Positions 1 through 8,039 are shown, numbered from the stretch's first letter. The stretch: DNA of 10,723 nucleotides from an uncultured Pedobacter sp. (GCA_946478755.1 CAMLDJ010000179.1:1-10723), one strand, 5' to 3'. Translations and numbers: made by a program. The notes: a model not told the origin generated them from the sequence alone.

Positions 1-3000
1 CCTGTGATCCAGAAGACCATCAGACTGGATGAGGATAAGGCGCTCGATCTGCATAAGAAACATCGTTTTACGCTCGACCTGGACAAAATCATCCGTACCG
101 AGCCCGGGGCCATGTACCGCATCACTATAGGTTTCAGGCAGGGATATAACGTATATAAATGCGCTGAAGCAGAAAACCCGGAAAGCGATAATGGCAACAA
201 TTATGCGGGCTACGGCGAAAAAATAGATGAGGATGATGAATTCTGGGAGCGCTACAATGGTTATTATCCTGATAATTATAGATGGGAAGATCGGGAGAAC
301 CCTTGTACCCCATCCTATTATACCAATGAACGCTGGGCCAGCCGGAATTTAATGGCATCCAATATCGGACTGATTGCCAAAAGAGGAAACGACAACAGCA
401 TGCTGATCATTGCAACGGATCTGTTAACTGCTAAAACGATGAGCGGCATAACACTGGAACTGCTGGATTACCAAAGCCAGCTGATCCATACGGTAAAGAC
501 GGATGCTGATGGCATGGCCTCCTTCGATTTAAAAAGAAAACCCTTTTTATTGATCGCAAAAAACGGTGATGAACGGGGCTATTTGAAACTGGACGATGGG
601 AACTCCCTCCCGCTAAGCAGATTCGATGTAGGCGGAGATGTAGTGCAGAATGGATTGAAGGGTTTTATCTATGGGGAACGTGGCGTTTGGCGGCCCGGAG
701 ATTCGCTGTTCCTTTCCTTTATGCTGGAAGATAAGCTGAAAAAGCTTCCGGCCGGATATCCGGTTACTTTTGAATTGTATAACCCGCAAAATCAGCTTGT
801 TAAACGGTTTATCAACGGTAAACCTTTAAATGGATTTTATGCGTTCAGGACCGCAACGGAAAGTAGTGCAGCAACGGGCAACTGGATGGTTAAAGTAAGG
901 GCAGGTGGGGCAACATTTACCAAAACCATCAAAATTGAGACCATTATGCCGAACAGGCTTAAAATCAATCTTGATATTGGCCAGCGTACTTATTTAGGTG
1001 TTGGCGGCACTTCTGTAGCTGCCCTTTCGGCTACCTGGCTGTTTGGCGCGCCGGGCAAACATTTAAAGGCCAAGGTAGATGTAAACCTGAATACTATGCA
1101 GACCACATTTAAGGGCTTTGAGGCCTATACCTTTGACAATCCGACGGTCGTGTTCGAGTCGCAGGTGAAAACGATATTCGAAGGCAGTCTGAACGAAAAT
1201 GGTATGGCCACCGTAAACACCAGTTTAAATGGCAACAATACTGCCCCCGGTATACTTAAGGCCAATTTTACCACCAAGGTATTTGAGGTAGGGGGCAATT
1301 TTAGCATCGATAATTTCAGTATCCCTTACCATGTTTACCAGGATTACTATGGCATCAAGACCCCTGAAGGTGATAAATTGAGCGGAATGCTGCTTACCGG
1401 GCAGGACCACAAGGTGGATGTTGTAAATGTAGACCGGAATGGTAAACTGATGCAGGGAGATAAAACGGTAACGGTAGAGCTCTATAAGGTGCAATGGCGC
1501 TGGTGGTGGGAACAGGATAATGAGAATTCCTTTGCCAACTTTACCCAGAATTCATACAATAAGCTGATCAAAAAAGAAAAGATCACCCTGTCTAAGGGCA
1601 AAGGCAGCTGGAAATTCAGAATAGATGAACCGGAATGGGGTCGCTTCCTGATCCTGGTAAGGGATCTGAATGGTGGCCATGTAACTGGCAAAACCGTATA
1701 TGTAGATTGGCCGGGATGGGCGCGGCGTGAGCAGGGCAGTAATCCTACCGAGGCCTCGATGCTTTCATTTACAGCCAATAAAACCAAGTTCCAGGTTGGT
1801 GAGGAAGTGGCGCTGACCATCCCTTCCGGTGAGGGTGGCCGGGCTTTGATCTCGATAGAAAACGGCAGTAAGGTGTTAAAAACCTTTTGGACGGATACAA
1901 AGAAAGGACAGACGCAAGTTAAATTTAAGGCAGAAAAGGAAATGGCACCGAATGTTTTTGCCAATGTTACCCTGCTGCAGCCACATGCACAAACGGCGAA
2001 TGACCTGCCAATCCGTATGTATGGGGCGATTCCGTTGCTGATTGAAGATCCGCAGACCCTATTGAAACCCCTGATCAGGATGGCAGATAAGCTAAGGCCG
2101 GAAACGGAAAGCAGCATCACCATCAGCGAACAGGCCGGCAAAGCGATGACCTATACCATTGCAATCGTGGATGAAGGCTTACTTGATCTCACCAGATTTA
2201 AAACTCCTAATCCTCATGGTGTTTTCTATGCCAGGGAAGGGCTCGGGGTAAAAACATGGGACTTGTTCGACTATGTACTTGGTGCCTGGGGCGGAAACCT
2301 GGAACGTATTCTGAGCATTGGTGGCGACGGCAGTGTAAACAGAAACCTGAATCCGGCTAAAGCCAACCGCTTTGTGCCTGTAGTGAAATATTTAGGTCCC
2401 TTTGCTTTAGGAAAAGGAGCTTCGCAAACACATAAATTTAAGCTTCCGCAGTACATTGGTGCGGTACGCGCGATGGTGATAGCCGGTCAGGATGGCGCTT
2501 ATGGTATGGCCGAAAAGACCGTGCAGGTTAAAAAGCCCTTAATGCTGCTGGCTACAGTGCCCAGGGTGATTGGCCCGGGCGAGCGTTTTACGCTTCCCGT
2601 GACCGTTTTTGCGACGGAAAAGCAGTTGAAAAATGTTAAGGTTCAATTGCAGCTGCAAAACTTAGTGGTGGACGGCAGCAGCTCCGCTCAGCTGAGCTTT
2701 AAGCAGCCAGGCGAACAGATGGCTTACTTTAAAGTTACAGCGCCTGAGCGGACCGGTATTGCTAAAATTAAACTGACTGCACTGAGTGGAGCTGAAAAAA
2801 CAAGCTACGATGTAGAACTGGATATCCGTAATCCTCACCCTTTTGTCAGCCATGTTGCTTCGGCGGTAATCGAACCGGGGCGCAGCTGGAGCAGCAAGTA
2901 CAGTCCTGTGGGTATGCCGGGCACGAATGCAGGAAGTCTGGAGGTTTCTTCTATCCCTGCAGTCAATCTTAAAAGGCGGCTGAGTTATCTTGTACAATAT

Positions 3001-4365
3001 CCGCATGGCTGTGTAGAGCAAATTACCTCAGGCATTTTTCCACAGCTGTTTTTGAGTAAGCTGACGCCTTTAACAGAGCAACAAAAGGCAGAAACGGAAC
3101 GCAATTTAAAGGCAGGGATCAACAGGTTGCGTAATTTCCAGACCACTGATGGTGGTTTGGGTTATTGGCCGGGTGCAGCTGGAGCTGATGAATGGGGCAG
3201 CAATTATGCCGGCCATTTTCTCGTTGAAGCACAGAATGCGGGCTATACTATTCCCGTTGGCATGCTCGATGAGCTGTTGCGTTACTTAAAAACCAAGGCC
3301 GCCAACTGGTCGCCCAACAGTACCAATTTTTACGGAGGCGATCTGTCGCAGGCCTATCGTCTATATGTCCTGGCACTGGCCAAAAGAACGGATATGGCAG
3401 CGATGAACAGACTGAGGTCGTTTCAGTACTTATCTCTAAGTGCTAAATGGCGACTAGCTGCTGCATATAAACTTGCCGGACAGCAGGATGCAGCCAATAG
3501 CCTGGTTAAAGGTTTATCCTTACAGGTACAGCCTTATCACCAGTTGGGCGGTACCTATGGTTCCGACATCAGGGATGAGGCCATGATTCTGGAAACCTTA
3601 ACCCTATTGGGCCGTAAAGCTGAGGCCGCAAAGCTGATCCAGTCGCTGGCCATAAAACTGGGCAATGACAGTTGGTACAGCACACAAACTACGGCTTATA
3701 GTTTACTGGCCATCGCTAAGTTCTGCGGCGCCAATTCGGCTTCCAGTAATTTACAATACAGCTACAAGATTGATGGAAAAGGCGGTAAAGTGAATTCAAA
3801 TCAATTCCTCAGCAGCACAGCTTTAACCTTTAATACGGGTAATGGTGTAGCCATCAGCAATACTGGCAACAGGGTGCTGTTCGTACGCCTGATCCTGGAA
3901 GGACAGCCGGCAGCCGGACAAAATGCCTTCCTACCCAATAATCCTGAGGTACTGGATATGAGCGTCAGCTATAAATTGCTGAACGGCAAGCCCCTTGAGG
4001 TTTCTATGCTGAAACAGGGAACAGATTTTTATGCGGAGGTGCTGCTTCGGAACCCGGGAAAAATGGGCTATTATGAACAGATGGCCTTAACGCAAATCTT
4101 CCCTTCCGGCTGGGAGATCATCAATACCAGGGTAAGTGACAATGAAAGTAACATTGCTTCTTCTCCTTATACCTACAGGGACATCAGGGATGACCGGGTG
4201 TTCACCTATTTCAACCTGAGGGAAAATGAGACGGTGACCTACAAAGTATTGTTAAACGCATCCTACATTGGCAAGTATTATTTATCAAATGTCCAATCCG
4301 AGGCCATGTATAACAATAACATTAGTGCAACAGCAACAGGCAAATGGGTACAGGTGATTAAATAA
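1..4365 (+). CDS. Bacterial alpha-2-macroglobulin-like protein (5' end cut off by the window)
   Basis: The reading frame is already open at the first base, so the GTG at position 4 is not a convincing start and the N-terminus, with any signal or lipobox, is outside the window. About 1453 residues are visible; residues are counted from that GTG. An MG-type domain with GERGVWRPGD starts near residue 221. A bait-region/MG segment begins near 586, and VDEGLLDLTRF is typical of bacterial members. The alpha-2-macroglobulin core domain starts near 790 (FVPVVKYLGPF). The thioester motif GCVEQ has Cys1003 and Gln1006 (codon of Cys at 3010), followed by an alpha/alpha-toroid region to about 1265 and a C-terminal MG/receptor-like domain. 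By family knowledge these periplasmic or surface proteins trap proteases covalently through the Cys-Gln thioester. pbpC follows on the same strand, the classic yfhM-pbpC arrangement. The thioester residues are intact, so the protein is probably functional. Family assignment is firm; protease targets are unknown. Confidence 0.95.
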   Translation, partial: PVIQKTIRLDEDKALDLHKKHRFTLDLDKIIRTEPGAMYRITIGFRQGYNVYKCAEAENPESDNGNNYAGYGEKIDEDDEFWERYNGYYPDNYRWEDRENPCTPSYYTNERWASRNLMASNIGLIAKRGNDNSMLIIATDLLTAKTMSGITLELLDYQSQLIHTVKTDADGMASFDLKRKPFLLIAKNGDERGYLKLDDGNSLPLSRFDVGGDVVQNGLKGFIYGERGVWRPGDSLFLSFMLEDKLKKLPAGYPVTFELYNPQNQLVKRFINGKPLNGFYAFRTATESSAATGNWMVKVRAGGATFTKTIKIETIMPNRLKINLDIGQRTYLGVGGTSVAALSATWLFGAPGKHLKAKVDVNLNTMQTTFKGFEAYTFDNPTVVFESQVKTIFEGSLNENGMATVNTSLNGNNTAPGILKANFTTKVFEVGGNFSIDNFSIPYHVYQDYYGIKTPEGDKLSGMLLTGQDHKVDVVNVDRNGKLMQGDKTVTVELYKVQWRWWWEQDNENSFANFTQNSYNKLIKKEKITLSKGKGSWKFRIDEPEWGRFLILVRDLNGGHVTGKTVYVDWPGWARREQGSNPTEASMLSFTANKTKFQVGEEVALTIPSGEGGRALISIENGSKVLKTFWTDTKKGQTQVKFKAEKEMAPNVFANVTLLQPHAQTANDLPIRMYGAIPLLIEDPQTLLKPLIRMADKLRPETESSITISEQAGKAMTYTIAIVDEGLLDLTRFKTPNPHGVFYAREGLGVKTWDLFDYVLGAWGGNLERILSIGGDGSVNRNLNPAKANRFVPVVKYLGPFALGKGASQTHKFKLPQYIGAVRAMVIAGQDGAYGMAEKTVQVKKPLMLLATVPRVIGPGERFTLPVTVFATEKQLKNVKVQLQLQNLVVDGSSSAQLSFKQPGEQMAYFKVTAPERTGIAKIKLTALSGAEKTSYDVELDIRNPHPFVSHVASAVIEPGRSWSSKYSPVGMPGTNAGSLEVSSIPAVNLKRRLSYLVQYPHGCVEQITSGIFPQLFLSKLTPLTEQQKAETERNLKAGINRLRNFQTTDGGLGYWPGAAGADEWGSNYAGHFLVEAQNAGYTIPVGMLDELLRYLKTKAANWSPNSTNFYGGDLSQAYRLYVLALAKRTDMAAMNRLRSFQYLSLSAKWRLAAAYKLAGQQDAANSLVKGLSLQVQPYHQLGGTYGSDIRDEAMILETLTLLGRKAEAAKLIQSLAIKLGNDSWYSTQTTAYSLLAIAKFCGANSASSNLQYSYKIDGKGGKVNSNQFLSSTALTFNTGNGVAISNTGNRVLFVRLILEGQPAAGQNAFLPNNPEVLDMSVSYKLLNGKPLEVSMLKQGTDFYAEVLLRNPGKMGYYEQMALTQIFPSGWEIINTRVSDNESNIASSPYTYRDIRDDRVFTYFNLRENETVTYKVLLNASYIGKYYLSNVQSEAMYNNNISATATGKWVQVIK

Positions 4366-4442
4366 ATGATTTATAACCTTGGCCATACGTTCATGAGCAG
4401 GTATCTGACAAAACCGGCAGAGAATTTTAAGAATGAAATGAT

Positions 4443-4489
4443 TTTTTCCATAACGACTGATTTATTACAGATCAGTTGTTATGGAAAAA
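4443..4489 (+). other. 19-bp inverted repeat (hairpin) between the alpha-2-macroglobulin gene and pbpC
   Basis: The left arm is 4443-4461 (TTTTTCCATAACGACTGAT) and the right arm 4471-4489 (ATCAGTTGTTATGGAAAAA), with the 9-nt loop TTATTACAG. All 19 positions pair, with a single G-U wobble (4455 with 4477). No T-run follows on either strand, so it is not a classic intrinsic terminator. The right arm contains the ATG at 4481, the upstream candidate start of pbpC. It may act as a transcript stabiliser, processing site, translational control hairpin or protein-binding dyad. The structure is certain from sequence; the role is not. Confidence 0.85.
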
Positions 4490-4510
4490 TGTTACCTATC
4501 GCCTTTTAAA

Positions 4511-6883
4511 ATGCCGTCAAAACTAAAAGCTATACGCATTACTGATCTGAGCTGTGGGGCACTTGTTCTGCTGTTCCTGTTTTCTTTGCCGGGCAGCCTG
4601 TTCAATGCCCCTACTTCCTATGTGGTCGAAGCGTCAGACGGGGAATTGCTAAGTGCATCAATCGCAAAAGATGGTCAATGGCGTTTTCCTGTTGCCGATA
4701 GCATTCCGGAAAAGTTCGAACAATGTATTGTGGCTTTTGAAGATAAGCGCTTTTACGGGCATCCTGGAATAGATCTGCTGGCCATAGGTAGAGCAATGCA
4801 ACAGAACTGGAAGGCTAAACGGGTACTGAGTGGTGGCAGTACGCTCAGCATGCAGGTAATCCGGATGTCGCGACGCGAAAGCCGGACGGTATGGCAAAAG
4901 CTGATCGAAATGCTGCTGGTATTGAGGTTGGAACTAACGCATTCCAAAGCAGATATTTTAAAATTATATGCGGCCAATGCGCCTTTTGGAAGCAATGTTG
5001 TGGGGCTTGAAGCGGCCTCATGGCGGTATTTCGGACGTAGTCCACAAACCCTTTCCTGGGGTGAAATGGCGACGATTGCCGTCTTGCCAAATAGCCCTTC
5101 CCTGGTACACCCTGGTAAAAATTCTGCCCGGCTCATTAAAAAACGGAACGATCTGCTGGATAAGCTCGCGGGCTTGAAAATTATTGATCCTGCTACGGCC
5201 GGCTTAGCTAAGCTGGAGCCCGTTCCAGGTAAGCCACAGGCTTTGCCACAACATGCACCTCACCTGCTCAACCGTTTTAAAACTGAGTATGAGGGGCAGA
5301 CCCGGCTAAGTTCTACACTCAATTATGCCTTACAGCTGAAGATCAATGCGCTACTTAAACGATACAACAATCGCTACCGGGCGAATGACATCAATAACAT
5401 TTCCGCTTTGGTACTGGATGTAAAACAGGGAACGGTGGCCAGCTATGCAGGCAATATTTATCAACCTGAAAATAAAGAGCTGGAAAGCCATGTCGATATG
5501 ATCCGCGCGCCGCGCAGTCCGGGAAGCACTTTAAAACCACTGTTATACGCGAGCATGCTGAGCGATGGATTTATTCTGCCCGGGACATTGATCGCAGATG
5601 TGCCAACGCAGATCGGCGGTTATTCGCCACAGAATTACGACCTGGGCTATGACGGGGCCATTCCGGCGGATAAGGCATTGAGCCGTTCCTTAAATATTCC
5701 TGCAGTTAAGATGCTGCAAAACTATAAGTATCAGCGCTTTTATGATCAGTTGAAAAAGCTGGGTTTTAGCACGCTGAACAAGCCGGCAGATCACTACGGC
5801 CTGTCGCTGATCCTTGGCGGCAGCGAGGTCACAATGTGGGACCTGGCCAGCGCTTATATGGGGATGGCTCGCAGCTTAAACCATTTTAACGAATACCAGG
5901 GAAAGTATAATCCGCACGATTACGATGCGCCCGGCTATGATCAGCTGAAAAGGCGGAATACGCGTTATGATACTTACGAAACCCAGGTGAACTCTGTATT
6001 GGACCATGCTTCCATATGGAATGCGTTTAATGCCATGGAAGAGCTGATGCGACCGGGTGAAGAAGGCTTATGGGAGCAGTTCTCTTCTTCGAAAAGGCTA
6101 GCCTGGAAAACCGGGACGAGCTTTGGCTTCAGGGATGCCTGGGCAATTGGATTGAATCCGGGCTATGTGGTATGTGTATGGGTTGGGAATGCAGATGGTG
6201 AAGGCAGGCCTGGTTTAACGGGTATTGATGTTGCTGCACCTGTTTTGTTTGATATTTTTAAAATGTTGCCAGATATAAAATGGTTCAAGGTGCCTGAAAA
6301 CAAGCTGAAGAAAATGAGGGTGTGCAGTCAAAGTGGCTATAAGGCAGGGGAATACTGCAAGCAGGTGGTCCTGGAGCTGGTTGCGCCAGCCGGCGAAAAA
6401 ACCATGATCTGTCCTTACCATAAGCTGATCCATCTGGATAGAACAGGAACTTACCGGGTTACCGATGTCTGCGAGTCGCCCTCCGATATGCAGCATCAGA
6501 CCTGGTTTATACTGCCGCCGGCTATGGAATATTACTACAAAGTCAAACACAGCGATTACAGACTGCTCCCGCCTTTTGGGCCAGGCTGTGATGGCGAAGG
6601 CAATACTTATGTGATGGAGATGATCTATCCTAAAAATATGGCCAGCATTTATGTACCTGTAGAATTTAATGGAAAGCGTGGTAAGGTGGTATTGAACGCT
6701 ACACACCGCAATGCGGATGCGAAGATTTACTGGCATATTGACGGGGAATATGTAGCAACCACACAAAGCTATCATCAGCTTGCAGTTAGTCCCCCACCCG
6801 GAAAGCACACGCTTACGCTAGTGGATGAAAAAGGAGAAAGGCTGGTACAAACCTTTACCATTCTGGACAAAGAAAAGAATTAA
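4511..6883 (+). CDS. pbpC: Penicillin-binding protein 1C (bifunctional transglycosylase/transpeptidase)
   Basis: Class A PBP that polymerises and crosslinks peptidoglycan, anchored in the inner membrane and facing the periplasm. I chose ATG 4511 (790 aa, AT-rich TTTTAAAATG context). ATG 4481 would add ten residues but lies inside a 19-bp hairpin and cannot be excluded. Numbered from 4511: signal anchor about 11-31; GT51 domain with EDKRFYGHPGID (77-88, putative catalytic Glu77) and GGSTLSMQ (108-115); transpeptidase domain with STLK (Ser339 nucleophile, Lys342), SLN (393-395) and KTGT (533-536); and a C-terminal PBP1C-type beta domain (BiPBP_C) about 700-785. Four cysteines (605, 616, 634, 654) lie between the last two domains. 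Length matches PBP1C proteins. The upstream alpha-2-macroglobulin gene ends 145 bp earlier on the same strand and I see no clear promoter between, so co-transcription is likely. The stop is only 4 bp from the convergent yhhN-family stop. All catalytic motifs are present. Confidence 0.95.
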   Translation: MPSKLKAIRITDLSCGALVLLFLFSLPGSLFNAPTSYVVEASDGELLSASIAKDGQWRFPVADSIPEKFEQCIVAFEDKRFYGHPGIDLLAIGRAMQQNWKAKRVLSGGSTLSMQVIRMSRRESRTVWQKLIEMLLVLRLELTHSKADILKLYAANAPFGSNVVGLEAASWRYFGRSPQTLSWGEMATIAVLPNSPSLVHPGKNSARLIKKRNDLLDKLAGLKIIDPATAGLAKLEPVPGKPQALPQHAPHLLNRFKTEYEGQTRLSSTLNYALQLKINALLKRYNNRYRANDINNISALVLDVKQGTVASYAGNIYQPENKELESHVDMIRAPRSPGSTLKPLLYASMLSDGFILPGTLIADVPTQIGGYSPQNYDLGYDGAIPADKALSRSLNIPAVKMLQNYKYQRFYDQLKKLGFSTLNKPADHYGLSLILGGSEVTMWDLASAYMGMARSLNHFNEYQGKYNPHDYDAPGYDQLKRRNTRYDTYETQVNSVLDHASIWNAFNAMEELMRPGEEGLWEQFSSSKRLAWKTGTSFGFRDAWAIGLNPGYVVCVWVGNADGEGRPGLTGIDVAAPVLFDIFKMLPDIKWFKVPENKLKKMRVCSQSGYKAGEYCKQVVLELVAPAGEKTMICPYHKLIHLDRTGTYRVTDVCESPSDMQHQTWFILPPAMEYYYKVKHSDYRLLPPFGPGCDGEGNTYVMEMIYPKNMASIYVPVEFNGKRGKVVLNATHRNADAKIYWHIDGEYVATTQSYHQLAVSPPPGKHTLTLVDEKGERLVQTFTILDKEKN

Positions 6884-6897
6884 CAGATCAACTGTTA
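6881..6897. other. Small hairpin over the convergent stop codons of pbpC and the YhhN-family gene
   Basis: TAACAG (6881-6886) and CTGTTA (6892-6897) form a 6-bp stem with the 5-nt loop ATCAA. It covers the pbpC stop TAA (6881-6883) and the TGA of the opposing gene (6888-6890 on the minus strand). There is no T-run, so termination is only a guess. The sequence 6883-6901 also matches 17 of 19 bases of 4467-4485 at the other end of pbpC. Confidence 0.45.
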
Positions 6898-7574
6898 TGG
6901 ATTAACTTTCGCTCTGCTGCGCCAATAGTAATCAGATACTGGGCAAGGGTATAGCCAGCCATGATCAAGGGAGCGGCCTGACCTAATGGCATTACAAACT
7001 CATTGACAGCCAGGATGGAGCCAGAAAGCAGAAAGCATATCGTGCCGAAAAGAATGAGTTTAAAGCTGCTGGTGTTAACGCGTTCATTGCGAAAGGTGGC
7101 CATCATGATCATCATGCTGCCCAGTAAAATACAGATCATCACCGGAACTTTCATGACGCCCAGATGCGGGCGCAGAAAAAAATAAAAAGCAATCGCCCAT
7201 ATGGCACAAAGGGAAATGGCGACCCTTGCTCCTTTTTTATCCAGTTCAGGGGCGGACCGAAAATCGAGGTAGAAGGCCCTGGTGTAAAAAATGATGCAAA
7301 GCAGGATAGCGGTTAATGCGTATAGCCGATAAGATTCGTTATGTGTAGCGTAAATGAGCAATAGCTCAGCGGTAAACGCAAAGATCAGCCCGGTAAAAAC
7401 ACGTTTATGAAAGCGGCCCTTCAACCGGGTTCTGACATAAAGCAGTACAGGCAGGGGAAAAATAATAAGGGGTCTTATAAAAGGAGCAAGATCATTGTTC
7501 GCTATATGGGACATCAGCAGCTGCACAAGGAAGATCAGCGCAAATAAAATACTAAACTTACGGTATTTTTTCAT
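6888..7574 (-). CDS. YhhN-family integral membrane protein (lysoplasmalogenase-like)
   Basis: A 228-aa, very hydrophobic protein with about eight membrane segments (roughly 7-23, 32-47, 59-76, 84-101, 117-134, 143-160, 173-191, 200-218). It matches the YhhN/TMEM86 family, whose characterised members cleave the vinyl-ether bond of lysoplasmalogens; YTLAQYLITIG (208-218) is the typical C-terminal signature. The acidic motifs look altered: the usual GD in the third segment is Ala69-Glu70, and the usual SD near the end of the seventh is Ser184-Gly185. Lysoplasmalogenase activity is therefore uncertain. Start chosen at 7574 (MKKYRKF): an in-frame ATG at 7625 would add 17 residues but lies inside a terminator-like hairpin. 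No clear -7/-33 promoter is visible just upstream. Family call good, enzyme function doubtful. Confidence 0.8.
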   Translation of the reverse strand: MKKYRKFSILFALIFLVQLLMSHIANNDLAPFIRPLIIFPLPVLLYVRTRLKGRFHKRVFTGLIFAFTAELLLIYATHNESYRLYALTAILLCIIFYTRAFYLDFRSAPELDKKGARVAISLCAIWAIAFYFFLRPHLGVMKVPVMICILLGSMMIMMATFRNERVNTSSFKLILFGTICFLLSGSILAVNEFVMPLGQAAPLIMAGYTLAQYLITIGAAERKLIHNS

Positions 7575-7578
7575 CGTT

Positions 7579-7592
7579 GAGCAGGGGTGCTC
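7579..7592 (-). promoter_or_regulatory. Small hairpin directly before the YhhN-family start codon
   Basis: On the minus strand GAGCA-CCCC-TGCTC forms a 5-bp stem with a four-C loop, ending 4 nt before the ATG at 7574. It would occupy the ribosome-binding region. Its CTGCT can also pair with AGCAG in the 5' arm of the terminator-like hairpin just upstream, so the two structures could compete. The effect on translation is an inference. Confidence 0.35.
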
Positions 7593-7598
7593 TATATT

Positions 7599-7633
7599 AA
7601 AAACAGCAGTTATGATATAAGTCACAACTGCTG
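7599..7633 (-). terminator. Intrinsic terminator or attenuator upstream of the YhhN-family gene
   Basis: Read on the minus strand, CAGCAGTTGTGA (7633-7622) pairs with TCATAACTGCTG (7615-7604): 12 bp with one G-U, loop CTTATA, followed by TTTTT (7603-7599). This is a good Rho-independent terminator shape. It lies about 50 nt after the RRM gene stop and 24 nt before the YhhN-family start. It may simply end the RRM transcript, or act as an attenuator in the leader of the downstream gene. Confidence 0.7.
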
Positions 7634-7671
7634 CCCTATATAGATGGATATTAAGAAATAGAATCTGTAAA

Positions 7672-7697
7672 AGAAAAAAGCTTAGTAGCTTTTTTCT
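7672..7697 (-). terminator. Terminator-like hairpin over the RRM gene stop codon
   Basis: A perfect 11-bp inverted repeat, AGAAAAAAGCT and AGCTTTTTTCT with the 4-nt loop ACTA on the minus strand. It includes the last codons (Lys-Ser-Tyr) and the stop of the RRM gene and is followed by more T-rich sequence. The stem is AT-rich and could work in both directions. With the hairpin at 7599-7633 it makes a tandem pair behind this gene. Confidence 0.65.
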
Positions 7698-7987
7698 GTA
7701 CGGTTGTTGCGTCTGAAACCACCGCCACCAGCGCCGCCGGTGTTTGGTTTTTCCTGAGCTTCCGCAACTTTGATGCGGTTGCCGTTGTAATCTCCACCGT
7801 TCATGCGTTTGATTGCTTCTTTTGCCTCTTCTTCAACGGGCATTTCGACAAAGCCAAAACCACGGCTTTGGCCCGTGTCACGGTCTTTAATTATCCTAAG
7901 TGATTTTACCTGACCGAAATCACCAAATACGGCTGTTAATTCATCTTCCCCTACTTCTAAAGGAAGGCCTGTAATAAATATCTTCAT
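7682..7987 (-). CDS. Small RRM-domain RNA-binding protein with Gly-rich tail
   Basis: A 101-aa protein that is almost entirely one RNA recognition motif. RNP2 is IFITGL (3-8) and RNP1 is RGFGFVEM (42-49), with the aromatic residues that stack on RNA bases (Phe4, Phe44, Phe46). The tail (about 80-101) is Gly- and Arg-rich (TGGAGGGGFRRNNR), as in cyanobacterial and Bacteroidota Rbp proteins. These bind single-stranded RNA in the cytoplasm and are often abundant or stress- or cold-responsive; the targets here are unknown. The start ATG 7987 begins directly at the first beta strand, as usual in the family. A good Bacteroidota promoter lies about 20 nt upstream, so it probably has its own short-leader transcript, ended by the hairpins behind it. 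Confidence 0.93.
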   Translation of the reverse strand: MKIFITGLPLEVGEDELTAVFGDFGQVKSLRIIKDRDTGQSRGFGFVEMPVEEEAKEAIKRMNGGDYNGNRIKVAEAQEKPNTGGAGGGGFRRNNRTEKSY

Positions 7988-8006
7988 TAATGTTTAAAAA
8001 TTTGTA

Positions 8007-8039
8007 CAAAAATAAGCATTTTTTCGCTTAAAATTCAAG
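8007..8039 (-). promoter_or_regulatory. Putative Bacteroidota promoter of the RRM gene
   Basis: On the minus strand TATTTTTG (8014-8007) matches the -7 consensus TAnnTTTG exactly. CTTG (8039-8036), close to the TTTG -33 element, lies 21 bp upstream. Transcription would start near 8003, giving a leader of only about 15 nt before the ATG at 7987. Confidence 0.55.

Noticed and set aside
1482..2141. A 219-codon minus-strand frame inside the alpha-2-macroglobulin gene, and similar long antisense frames elsewhere (for example 6215-6808).
   Set aside because: They lie opposite strongly recognisable coding sequences, have no recognisable domains and look like shadow frames.
4366..4509. A 47-codon frame starting with ATG directly after the alpha-2-macroglobulin stop, in the same frame, and ending 1 nt before the pbpC ATG at 4511.
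   Set aside because: A frame of this length is expected by chance fairly often, its product resembles nothing I know, and the large hairpin accounts for part of the sequence. Conservation of the frame would be needed to revive it.
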